From an uncultured Microbacteriaceae bacterium (GTDB lineage: Bacteria > Actinomycetota > Actinomycetes > Actinomycetales > Microbacteriaceae): DNA of 8,204 bases. The number at the start of each line of letters is the position of its first letter. The stretch's first letter is position 1. The notes beneath the pieces are model-generated. The model was not told the DNA's origin, did no database searches, and was given only the letters and a program-made list of their open reading frames with translations. A program made the translations under genes and the position numbers. Positions 1-6,465 of this stretch are shown piece by piece. Location: assembly GCA_937896185.1 (NCBI GenBank), contig CALBMG010000240.1:1-8204 (forward strand), in the 5' to 3' direction.

Positions 1-22
1 AGCGGGGTTGGTAATCTGCCAT
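1..22 (-). CDS. 5' end of an unidentified gene after the LivF half (partial)
   Basis: An ATG at 22..20 opens a frame that leaves the window after seven codons (M-A-D-Y-Q-P-R). A good Shine-Dalgarno sequence, AAGGA at 34..30, lies 7 nt upstream and overlaps the last codons of the LivF-type frame, whose stop is at 28..26. Only 3 nt separate the stop and this start, so the two genes are probably translationally coupled in one operon. Seven residues are too few to name the product. In liv operons the gene after livF is often an acyl-CoA ligase or another metabolic enzyme, but nothing here shows that. If the junction near 625 is an assembly artefact, this gene belongs to the foreign segment and not to the actinobacterium. 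Confidence 0.45.
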
Positions 23-25
23 TTT

Positions 26-622
26 TTAATCCTTGCGTGCAGCACCGAGGTAGGTGTCAATCACGCGGCTGTCTTGGGCCAGCTCGGAGGCAGGGCCGTG
101 CAGGCTGACTTCACCCATTTCCAGCACGTAACCGTAATCAGCCACCGCCAAGGCAGCGCGGGCATTTTGTTCGACCAACACAATGGTCACGCCAGTTCGG
201 CGAAGCGTTTCGATGATCGAAAAAATCTCTTTCACGATCAAAGGAGCCAAGCCGAGGCTGGGTTCGTCCAGCATCAACACATCGGGGTTGGACATCAGCG
301 AGCGACCCACCGCCAGCATTTGCCGTTCACCGCCCGACAGCGTGCCCGACAACTGCAAGCGGCGCTCTTTTAAGCGTGGAAACAGGTCGTACACATCGTC
401 GATGCGTTTGCGCCATTGGCGGTTGCCCAGACGCATTTGGCGAAAGCCACCGAGTTCTAAGTTGTCTTCCACCGTCATGGTGCCAAACAGTTCACGTTTT
501 TCGGGCACCAAGGCGATGCCCATCATCACGCGTTCTTCGAGCGTGAAGGCGCTGATGTCTTCGCCACGGTAGAACATTTGTCCGCGTGTGGGCAGCAAGC
601 CCATGAGGGTGTTGAGCAGCGT
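26..622 (-). other. livF: LivF-type ABC ATPase segment (N-terminus missing)
   Basis: Residues are numbered in the 378-codon frame read from GTG 1162. This segment matches the branched-chain amino-acid ABC transporter ATPase LivF from just after Walker A to the C-terminus. It has M-G-L-L-P directly after the P-loop (187-191), the LivF form of the Q-loop, A-L-V-P-E-K-R (217-223), signature L-S-G-G-E-R-Q (275-281), Walker B V-L-M-L-D-E-P-S (295-302), D-loop G-L-A-P, and V-E-Q-N (330-333), where LivF carries Gln in place of the switch His. The natural C-terminus ends with a TAA at 28..26. LivF works with LivG to power LivHM uptake of leucine, isoleucine and valine. About 35 N-terminal residues are replaced by the TadA domain. 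Such transporters are very common in Burkholderiales; assignment to that group is inference. Confidence 0.85.
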
Positions 623-1066
623 AGTTTTGCCGGCACCGGTCGCTCCGGTGATGAGCATGCTGGTTCCCGACGCGATCAAAGACCGCAATCTCGGCTCTAT
701 CGGGTTACCCTCGGCGTCGACAAACCCGGCCCACCCAACAGCTCCGGGTAAATGGAATCGCAGTGACAGCGCGGGGCCGGGTCCGACCAACGGCGGCAGC
801 ACTGCACTGACCCGCATCCCGGTATTCACGGACCCTTCGCCGATGGGGTGTGCGTCATCGACCGATCTGCCCGCTGCGGCCAGCAACATCGAGGCGACCT
901 GTCGCACAACCGCGGGCGGCAGCGACGATATCGCGGCGCGCACCACCCCTTTTCCCGAATCGTGCCACACCGTGCCGTCGGGGTTGACGAGAATATCGCG
1001 TGTGGTTGGGCCGATTAGCGCAGCCAGCGGGCCCATGGCGTAGTGCAGGTCGCGGGGATTCGTCAC
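26..1066 (-). CDS. Chimeric ATPase frame: TadA/CpaF-type N-terminus joined to LivF-type C-terminus
   Basis: One uninterrupted frame carries two unrelated P-loop NTPase halves that meet in the Walker A motif GATGAGKT (646..623; Lys codon 628..626). Before it is the N-terminal domain of a TadA/CpaF secretion ATPase; after it is the body of a LivF ABC ATPase. Neither enzyme is complete. TadA lacks everything after the P-loop (Asp box, Walker B, His box). LivF lacks its first strands and A-loop. The start is uncertain: the frame is open back to GTG 1162, but the first 32 residues are Arg/Cys-rich and look non-coding. GTG at 1066 or ATG at 1036 (giving M-G-P-L-A-A-L) are more natural, and neither has a clear ribosome site. 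The frame diverges from acs. I infer a mis-assembly or a recombinant pseudo-fusion rather than a working protein. Confidence 0.7.
   Translation of the reverse strand: MTNPRDLHYAMGPLAALIGPTTRDILVNPDGTVWHDSGKGVVRAAISSLPPAVVRQVASMLLAAAGRSVDDAHPIGEGSVNTGMRVSAVLPPLVGPGPALSLRFHLPGAVGWAGFVDAEGNPIEPRLRSLIASGTSMLITGATGAGKTTLLNTLMGLLPTRGQMFYRGEDISAFTLEERVMMGIALVPEKRELFGTMTVEDNLELGGFRQMRLGNRQWRKRIDDVYDLFPRLKERRLQLSGTLSGGERQMLAVGRSLMSNPDVLMLDEPSLGLAPLIVKEIFSIIETLRRTGVTIVLVEQNARAALAVADYGYVLEMGEVSLHGPASELAQDSRVIDTYLGAARKD
600..646 (-). other. Breakpoint between the TadA-type and LivF-type halves
   Basis: The switch of family lies in or just after the Walker A codons. Upstream residues (L-I-T-G-A-T) are TadA-like; downstream residues (N-T-L-M-G-L-L-P) are LivF-like. 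The stretch between, encoding G-A-G-K-T-T-L-L, fits both families, so the exact base cannot be fixed. Joining at a shared motif in the correct codon phase keeps the frame open across it. I see no insertion-sequence end, target duplication or attachment site there. Confidence 0.75.
623..1066 (-). other. TadA/CpaF-type secretion ATPase N-terminal segment (truncated)
   Basis: Encodes a domain like the actinobacterial TadA ATPase (type II/IV secretion family, Flp-type pilus or Tad export): G-P-L-A-A-L near the start, then D-I-L-V-N-P-D-G-T-V-W and the region leading to R-F-H-L-P, and L-I-T-G-A-T-G-A-G-K-T-T at the P-loop. In a complete protein the RecA-like ATPase core of about 200 further residues would follow; here it is cut off at the P-loop. 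In actinobacteria, tad gene clusters lie near acs, so this half fits its neighbour at 1232 and is probably native to the chromosome on the right. The family call is firm. The exact start and whether an intact tadA exists in the genome are unknown. Confidence 0.75.
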
Positions 1067-1231
1067 CGTCAAATGCTGACATCGGTCCGGCCCGCGCGAA
1101 CAACATCTCGCACGCCTTGGGGAAATTTCACCCAAAGTCGCCCGTGTGGATAGCCCCATCACAGCACGCGGTTTAGACTGGCGAATACCCCCAGGGGTTC
1201 ACTTATTCACGACACTGATCAAGGACGATAA
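1067..1231. promoter_or_regulatory. Divergent intergenic region between the ATPase frame and acs
   Basis: This 165-bp stretch should hold the promoters of acs (rightward) and of the TadA-type gene (leftward). A possible acs -10 element is TAGACT at 1174-1179 (TANNNT type), which would give a leader of about 45 nt, but no good -35 hexamer stands 16-18 bp upstream. An imperfect palindrome lies at 1117-1135. The acs ribosome site AAGGA is at 1221-1225. Promoter positions are guesses; only the ribosome site is clear. Confidence 0.4.
1117..1135. repeat. Imperfect palindrome in the acs upstream region, possible operator
   Basis: TTGGGGAAATTTCACCCAA has 5-bp outer arms TTGGG/CCCAA around a core GAAATTTC that is itself a perfect palindrome; one extra A offsets the two symmetries. 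It lies about 100 bp upstream of the acs start codon and could bind a dimeric regulator. It also falls inside the longest possible reading of the leftward frame. No known regulator motif is recognised, so a role is only suggested. Confidence 0.3.
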
Positions 1232-3172
1232 ATGTCGAACACAATTGACAGTCTTCTGCACGAAGACCGCCACTTCTCCCCCTCTGCAGAGTTCTCGGCC
1301 AACGCCATCGCACAGCCAGAAATCTATGACCGCGCCCGCGCCGACCGCCTCGAATTTTGGGCCGAACAGGCACGCGAACTGCACTGGCACACACCATTCA
1401 CCGAGACGCTCGACTGGTCAAACGCTCCTTTCGCGCGCTGGTTTGGTGACGGCAAGCTCAACGTCGCCTACAACTGCCTCGACCGCCACGTGCTCGCCGG
1501 CAACGGCGACCGCGTCGCACTGCACTTCGAAGGCGAACCGGGCGACACCCGCACCATCACGTACGCCGAACTGACCGCAGAGGTCAAGAAGGCCGCAAAC
1601 ATGCTGGCCAGCCTCGGCGTCGTCCAGGGTGACCGCATTGCCATCTATATGCCCGTCATCCCCGAGACCGTAATCGCCATGCTGGCGTGTGCGCGCCTCG
1701 GCGCAATCCACTCGGTCATCTTTGGTGGTTTCAGCGCCGAAAGCCTGCGCCAGCGCATCGACGACGCCGGAGCCAAACTGGTCATCACCGCCGACGGCGG
1801 ATACCGCAAGGGTGCGGTATTCCCCCTGAAGCCTGCGGTGGACGAAGCCGTAAACGGCGCCCAGAGCGTGGAACACGTCGTCGTGGTCAAGCGCGGCGGC
1901 AACGACGTCACATGGAACGAACGCGACATCTGGTGGCACGACGCCATCGCACCGATGGAGGCCGACCACGTCGCCGAAGGCTTCGAATCCGAAAACCCGC
2001 TGTTCATCCTGTACACCTCGGGAACCACCGGCAACCCCAAGGGCATCCTGCACACCAGCGGCGGCTATCTGACCCAGGCGTCGTTCACTCACCGCAACGT
2101 GTTCGACCTTCACCCCGAAACCGATGTGTACTGGTGCACCGCCGATGTGGGCTGGATTACCGGTCACTCGTATGTGGCCTACGGCCCCCTCGCGAACGGC
2201 GCCACCCAGGTGCTGTACGAAGGCACCCCCGACTTCCCCGAGCCCGGCCGCTGGTGGGACATCATCGAGAAATACAAGGTGTCGATTTTTTACACCGCTC
2301 CGACCGCGATTCGTTCGTTCATGAAGACGGGCCGCGAGATCCCCCAGGCCCGCGACCTGTCGTCGCTGCGCGTGCTGGGTTCGGTGGGTGAACCCATCAA
2401 CCCCGAGGCGTGGATGTGGTACCGCGAGGTAATCGGTGGAAACCGCTGCCCTATCGTGGACACGTGGTGGCAAACCGAGACTGGTGCCATCATGATTTCA
2501 GCCCTTCCCGGAGTCACGACAACCAAGCCTGGATCAGCGCAGGTTCCGATTCCCGGTATCGCAATCGATGTCGTCACCGAGGACGGCGTGCATGTGGGAC
2601 CCGAGGCGGGCGGCCTTTTGGTTGTCAACGAGCCATGGCCGTCGATGCTGCGCGGCATCTGGGGTGACCCCGAACGCTACAAAGACACGTACTGGGACAA
2701 GTTCGGCGACAAGTACTTCGCCGGCGATGGTGCACACCTCGACGCCGATGGTGACGTGTGGTTGTTGGGCCGTGTCGATGACGTCATGAACGTGTCGGGT
2801 CACCGACTGTCCACCATGGAAATCGAGTCGGCGCTGGTGTCCAACCACCACGTGGCCGAATCCGCGGTCATCGGCGCAAGTGACGAGACCACCGGTCAGG
2901 CCGTGGTTGCGTTCGTGATCCTGAAGCGCCGCGCGAAAGAGGAACTCACTCACGAGGAAGCCATCAAGGAACTCCGCGCGCACGTGACCAAGGAGATTGG
3001 TGCGATTGCACGACCTCGGGACATCTACATTGTTGAGGAACTGCCCAAGACCCGTTCGGGCAAGATCATGCGACGACTGCTGCGTGACATCGCCGAGGGC
3101 CGCGACCTTGGCGACACTTCGACCCTGACCGACGTCAACGTGGTCCTGCAGATCGACAAGCAGGTCCCCTAA
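1232..3172 (+). CDS. acs: Acetyl-CoA synthetase (AMP-forming acetate-CoA ligase)
   Basis: Converts acetate, ATP and CoA to acetyl-CoA, AMP and pyrophosphate in the cytoplasm, through an acetyl-adenylate. The 646 residues match the usual length of about 650. Visible motifs in order: the adenylate-forming P-loop [11 protein letters not shown] (from residue 261), W-W-Q-T-E-T-G (412-418), Y-F-A-G-D-G before the hinge, [13 protein letters not shown] (513-525), and the C-terminal [11 protein letters not shown]. Lys611 in that last motif is the catalytic lysine, which in this family is switched off by reversible acetylation. The start ATG has AAGGA 6 nt upstream. A strong hairpin terminator follows the stop at once, so the gene is probably transcribed alone. 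The frame is intact, with all key residues present. Confidence 0.97.
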   Translation: MSNTIDSLLHEDRHFSPSAEFSANAIAQPEIYDRARADRLEFWAEQARELHWHTPFTETLDWSNAPFARWFGDGKLNVAYNCLDRHVLAGNGDRVALHFEGEPGDTRTITYAELTAEVKKAANMLASLGVVQGDRIAIYMPVIPETVIAMLACARLGAIHSVIFGGFSAESLRQRIDDAGAKLVITADGGYRKGAVFPLKPAVDEAVNGAQSVEHVVVVKRGGNDVTWNERDIWWHDAIAPMEADHVAEGFESENPLFILYTSGTTGNPKGILHTSGGYLTQASFTHRNVFDLHPETDVYWCTADVGWITGHSYVAYGPLANGATQVLYEGTPDFPEPGRWWDIIEKYKVSIFYTAPTAIRSFMKTGREIPQARDLSSLRVLGSVGEPINPEAWMWYREVIGGNRCPIVDTWWQTETGAIMISALPGVTTTKPGSAQVPIPGIAIDVVTEDGVHVGPEAGGLLVVNEPWPSMLRGIWGDPERYKDTYWDKFGDKYFAGDGAHLDADGDVWLLGRVDDVMNVSGHRLSTMEIESALVSNHHVAESAVIGASDETTGQAVVAFVILKRRAKEELTHEEAIKELRAHVTKEIGAIARPRDIYIVEELPKTRSGKIMRRLLRDIAEGRDLGDTSTLTDVNVVLQIDKQVP

Positions 3173-3181
3173 CTCCGTAAC

Positions 3182-3225
3182 TACTGAGTGCCGGAAGCCA
3201 CAGGCTTCCGGCACTCAGTATTTTC
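3182..3225 (+). terminator. Rho-independent terminator of acs
   Basis: A perfect 18-bp inverted repeat (left arm 3182-3199, TACTGAGTGCCGGAAGCC; right arm 3203-3220) with a 3-nt loop ACA, followed by TTTTC. It begins 9 nt after the acs stop and lies between acs and the convergent ridA gene. On the minus strand no T-run follows the stem, so it should act mainly on acs, though the stem may also slow transcription from the ridA side. Confidence 0.9.
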
Positions 3226-3249
3226 AGCTCTTACCGAACCGTTCGGGAT

Positions 3250-3708
3250 TTACGCGAACTCCACAATCAGTTCGAGCTCTACCGGTGCGTCCAGGGGAAG
3301 AACGGGCACGCCCACAGCACTGCGAGCGTGAACGCCAGCCTCCCCGAAAATTTCCTTCAGCGTGTTGCTGGCGCCGTTCGCAACGGCGGGCTGGCCAGTG
3401 AAATCGGGGGTGGAGGACACGAAGACAACCAGCTTGACGACCTTGGTGATGCGATCGAGCGAACCAATCTCGGCCTTCACCGCGGCGAGCGCGTTGAGTA
3501 CGGCAGTGCGGGCATAGCCGGCGGCGTCCTCAGCAGCAACCTCCCCGCCCACCTTGCCGGTCGCAGGCAAAACGCCTGCCGTGGTGGGCAACTGTCCCGA
3601 GGTGAAAACGAGCGAGCCGCTCACAGTGGCGGGCACATACGAGGCAACGGGCTTCGCGACCTCGGGAAGAGTGATGCCGAGTTCTGACAGTCGAGCGTCA
3701 ATGCTCAT
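3250..3708 (-). CDS. ridA: RidA/YjgF-family enamine/imine deaminase
   Basis: A 152-residue protein of the Rid (YjgF/YER057c/UK114) family, close in pattern to the actinobacterial type that starts with a short extra segment (M-S-I-D-A-R-L-S-E-L-G-I). RidA hydrolyses reactive 2-aminoacrylate and related imines made by PLP enzymes, protecting them from damage. Visible: F-T-S-G-Q-L-P (35-41), the helix with Y-A-R-T-A-V-L-N-A-L, and R-S-A-V-G-V-P-V-L-P (129-138) with the Arg that binds the substrate carboxylate in RidA, then V-E-L-E (143-146). The frame stays open to 3801, but that extension overlaps the DUF4177 gene. ATG 3708 lies 17 nt after the DUF4177 stop with a weak GGA site 7 nt upstream, and it fits homologue N-termini. 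Co-transcribed with DUF4177; the exact substrate is unknown. Confidence 0.92.
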   Translation of the reverse strand: MSIDARLSELGITLPEVAKPVASYVPATVSGSLVFTSGQLPTTAGVLPATGKVGGEVAAEDAAGYARTAVLNALAAVKAEIGSLDRITKVVKLVVFVSSTPDFTGQPAVANGASNTLKEIFGEAGVHARSAVGVPVLPLDAPVELELIVEFA

Positions 3709-3725
3709 GATGGAATCCAATCTGG

Positions 3726-3881
3726 TTATGCGGACAGCGGGCGCTTCATGAATGCGATGAGTCCGCCCTCGGAATTGGTCACAACCTGAACCAGTTCCCA
3801 ACCCTCGTCACCCCAGTTGTTGAGGATGGCGGTTTCGTTGTGGATTACCAGCGGTGTTGTGGCGTATTCCCAGTTCGTCAT
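3726..3881 (-). CDS. Small DUF4177-family protein, partner of ridA
   Basis: A 51-residue protein starting M-T-N-W-E-Y-A-T-T-P-L and containing N-N-W-G-D-E-G-W-E-L-V-Q-V-V and ending in F-M-K-R-P-L-S-A. The pattern W-E-Y ... W-G-x-x-G-W-E-L-V-x-V ... K-R-P is typical of DUF4177. The start is well supported: GGAG at 3891..3888 stands 6 nt before the ATG. The gene lies 17 nt upstream of ridA and in the same direction, an arrangement also known in mycobacteria (Rv3678A beside the RidA homologue Rv3678c). The function is unknown. The constant pairing suggests a role linked to RidA or to regulation of the divergent cell-wall genes, but that is inference. It is short enough that length-filtered gene calling may miss it. 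Confidence 0.88.
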   Translation of the reverse strand: MTNWEYATTPLVIHNETAILNNWGDEGWELVQVVTNSEGGLIAFMKRPLSA

Positions 3882-3928
3882 AGGGGACTCCAATCGGATT
3901 TTTATACATGACTTGGTAACCTGATTCT
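3882..3928. promoter_or_regulatory. Compact 47-bp divergent promoter region, with possible leaderless ponA start
   Basis: Both the leftward DUF4177-ridA operon and the rightward PBP gene must be driven from here or from inside the genes. Rightward, TAACCT at 3917-3922 fits the actinobacterial -10 pattern TANNNT and would place the first transcribed base at or next to the PBP start codon at 3929; no Shine-Dalgarno precedes that ATG, so the mRNA may be leaderless. Leftward, TATAAA at 3906..3901 is a possible -10 for DUF4177, whose GGAG site is clear. No convincing -35 hexamers are seen. Confidence 0.4.
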
Positions 3929-6463
3929 ATGGTTGAAAACCCTCTCACACGATTTATCGGCAGGTCCAGCTCATGGCTCGGACTGGGTGTGCTGGGCGGT
4001 ATCGCCGGTGTCCTCGTCACCGCCATGTTGACCCCTATCCTGGCGGTCGGTGGTATCACACTCGCGAACACCATTGGAATCTTTGACGCCTTGCCGGAAT
4101 ACGTTGAGGTGGGCCGTCAAGCCCAAAAGAACACCATCTGGGTTCAGAAAACGGCAAACCCCGAGGATGGCTACAAAAAAATTGCCGAGGTGTACTGGCA
4201 AAACCGTGAAGAAGTTGCGGACAACCAGGTCAGCCAATATTTGAAGGATGCCGCAGTCGCCGGTGAAGACCGCCGTTTCTTCAGCCACAAAGGCGTCGAC
4301 GTACAGTCGATTGTCCGCGCCGCAATCGGCAACGTCACCAGCGGTGGAATCACCTCCGGTGGCTCGACTCTGACCATGCAGCTGGTGAAGAACATCTTTG
4401 TACAGCGCGCGGAAGCACTGACCGACCCCGAGGCGCGCGACGCCGCATACGCCGAAGCCACCGCCTCGAGCCCCACCCGCAAGCTGAAGGAAATGAAGCT
4501 GGCTATCGGCCTCGAGAAGCGTTACACCAAGGACGAAATCCTGTTGGCGTACCTCAATATTTCGCCATTCGGACGCAACACCTATGGCGTGCAGTCCGCC
4601 GCTCACCTGTACTTCGGCAAGGATGCCGCCGACGTGTCGCTGGCCGAAGCCGCTTCGCTGATCGCCATCGTGCAGTACCCCGAACTGCGCAACCTGGGCA
4701 ACCCCGACAACTACGCCGACAACCAGGCTCGTCGTGATGTAATCCTCGGCGCCATGCTCGAGGAAGGTTTCGTCACCCAGACCGAATACGCCGAGGCCGT
4801 TGCCACCCCCGTTGACGAAGAATTTGTGACCCTGACCCAGCCCACCAGCGGATGCATTGCGGCCGACAAGTACACCCGCTACTTCTGTGACTACGTGGTC
4901 AAGAGCGTCGGCGATTTCGAATCGCTGGGCGCCACCGAGGAACAGCGCATCGACAACTGGCGCGTGGGCGGGTACTCGCTGTACACGACACTGAACTACA
5001 AGCTGCAGAAGATCGCCCAGACCAACGTCTGGAAGGTCCCCCGTGATGACCCCCGCGCCAACATCGGTAGCGTCTCGGACAGCATCGAGGTGGGCACCGG
5101 ACGCGTGCTGACCATGGCCCAGAACACACTGTTCGATGACAGTGCCGAAGGTGGCGGGGCCGGCTACACCGCCGTGAACTTCTCGACCGACCGCAAATAC
5201 GGCGGATCGAGCGGGTTCAACACCGGTTCGACCTACAAGGTGTTCGCACTGATTGCCTGGCTGCAGTCAGGTCGTGGCCTGAACGAGGTCGTTGACGCCT
5301 CGGAATTTGAAAAGAACCAGGCACTGTACGCCGACAGCTGTCAAGACGGTGGCGGGCCTTGGGGTGGCATCTGGAAGTTCAAGAACGACTCGGCCGCCAA
5401 ACCCGCAATCACCGTCATGGAGGCTGTTCGCAGCTCGGTGAACTCGGCATTTGCATCGATTGCCGAACAGCTCGACCAGTGCGCAATTCGAGGCGCCGCC
5501 GAATCACTCGGCGTACACCGCGCCGACGGCGAACCCCTGAAAACCAACCCGGCCGCCGTGCTGGGAACCAACGAGCTGGCCCCCATCACCCTCGCGGCAG
5601 CGTGGGCGGGAATCGCCAACAACGGTATCTTCTGTGCACCGATCGTTCTCGACCACGCCACCACCAGTGACGGCGGTGAAATCGCTGGTCAAGAGCCACG
5701 ATGCAACCAGGCCATCGACCCTGAAGTCGCTGCCGCAGCAGCCAAGGCCATGGCCGGCGTAATGAACGGCGGAACGGGTAACGCATCGAACCCCGGCGGT
5801 CAGCCGATTATCGGTAAAACCGGTACCGCTGACTCGTCAGTCCAGACCTGGATTGTGGTCAGCACCAAGAAGGTTGCCACCGCGACCTGGGTGGGTAACA
5901 TCGTCGGCAAGTTCCCGATGCGTGGTTACCCCAACGGCGCCAGCTTCCGTCACCAAATCACCCGCGCGATCATGGCCTCGGCTAACGCAATGTACGGCGG
6001 CGGTGCGTTCACCGAACCGCCCTCGCGCCTGCTCGTCGGTGGCGGCGTGAAACTGCCCACACTGAAGGGACTGACCACCGAGGAAGCCACCGCGCTGCTC
6101 GAAGGACTCGGTTTCGAAGTCGAACTGGCCCGCACTGTGGACAGTGACCTGCCCGAGGGTGCCGTTGTTCGCACCAACCCCGAAGAGGGCTTGCTGTTGG
6201 CGAAGGGCATGACCATCAAACTGATTGTGTCCCGTGGCAACCAGGCGATCGTGCCGAATGTGTCGGATCGCACATTCAGCGAAGCTCAAGCCACCACAGC
6301 ACTGCACGGACTTGGCTTCAACAACCTCAACGTGGTGTGCACGCCCAGCGTCTCGGGTTCCGCCCCCGCGTTCGGGACCGTTGTTGCCCAGAACCCTGCC
6401 GCCGGTGTCTCGATGTTCTTCACACGTCAGATCACGTTGACCGTCTATCGCGAAACCTGTTAA
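3929..6463 (+). CDS. ponA: Bifunctional class A penicillin-binding protein with two PASTA domains (PonA2-like)
   Basis: An 844-residue membrane protein that polymerises lipid II into glycan strands and cross-links the peptides on the outer face of the membrane. Order: short cytoplasmic tail; transmembrane helix (about 15-45); GT51 transglycosylase domain with catalytic Glu113 in E-D-R-R-F-F-S-H-K-G, G-G-S-T-L-T-M-Q (about 144-151) and R-N-T-Y-G-V-Q-S-A-A; transpeptidase domain with S-T-Y-K (catalytic Ser434, Lys437), S-V-N (503-505) and K-T-G-T (630-633); then two PASTA repeats (about 709-771 and 774-842), which in this family bind muropeptides or uncross-linked wall. All catalytic residues are present. 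The GT51 motif has T-M-Q where T-Q-Q is usual. The likely orthologue is mycobacterial PonA2. The phosphoesterase gene follows 2 nt after the stop. The start is chosen by N-terminal fit; no ribosome site is seen. Confidence 0.95.
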   Translation: MVENPLTRFIGRSSSWLGLGVLGGIAGVLVTAMLTPILAVGGITLANTIGIFDALPEYVEVGRQAQKNTIWVQKTANPEDGYKKIAEVYWQNREEVADNQVSQYLKDAAVAGEDRRFFSHKGVDVQSIVRAAIGNVTSGGITSGGSTLTMQLVKNIFVQRAEALTDPEARDAAYAEATASSPTRKLKEMKLAIGLEKRYTKDEILLAYLNISPFGRNTYGVQSAAHLYFGKDAADVSLAEAASLIAIVQYPELRNLGNPDNYADNQARRDVILGAMLEEGFVTQTEYAEAVATPVDEEFVTLTQPTSGCIAADKYTRYFCDYVVKSVGDFESLGATEEQRIDNWRVGGYSLYTTLNYKLQKIAQTNVWKVPRDDPRANIGSVSDSIEVGTGRVLTMAQNTLFDDSAEGGGAGYTAVNFSTDRKYGGSSGFNTGSTYKVFALIAWLQSGRGLNEVVDASEFEKNQALYADSCQDGGGPWGGIWKFKNDSAAKPAITVMEAVRSSVNSAFASIAEQLDQCAIRGAAESLGVHRADGEPLKTNPAAVLGTNELAPITLAAAWAGIANNGIFCAPIVLDHATTSDGGEIAGQEPRCNQAIDPEVAAAAAKAMAGVMNGGTGNASNPGGQPIIGKTGTADSSVQTWIVVSTKKVATATWVGNIVGKFPMRGYPNGASFRHQITRAIMASANAMYGGGAFTEPPSRLLVGGGVKLPTLKGLTTEEATALLEGLGFEVELARTVDSDLPEGAVVRTNPEEGLLLAKGMTIKLIVSRGNQAIVPNVSDRTFSEAQATTALHGLGFNNLNVVCTPSVSGSAPAFGTVVAQNPAAGVSMFFTRQITLTVYRETC

Positions 6464-6465
6464 CG

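Noticed and set aside
1067..1162. Extended N-terminus of the leftward ATPase frame
   Set aside because: The extra residues are Arg/Cys-rich, unlike TadA N-termini, and the stretch is better explained as the divergent promoter region.
1145..1163. CRP/GlxR-like site TGTG...CACA upstream of acs
   Set aside because: The half-sites are 11 bp apart; the family consensus TGTGA-N6-TCACA leaves 8 bp between TGTG and CACA, so the spacing is wrong.
1418..2473. 351-codon open frame on the minus strand across acs
   Set aside because: It lies wholly opposite a complete, motif-rich acetyl-CoA synthetase gene. Its translation is rich in Gly, Val, His and Arg with no recognisable domain, as expected for an antisense shadow of GC-rich codons.
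3709..3801. 31-residue N-terminal extension of RidA
   Set aside because: It overlaps the DUF4177 gene on the same strand in another frame, and homologues begin at the M-S-I-D-A-R-L start.
3808..4074. 88-codon minus-strand frame across the PBP start
   Set aside because: It is antisense to the PBP N-terminus and overlaps the DUF4177 gene and the divergent promoter; no domain is visible.
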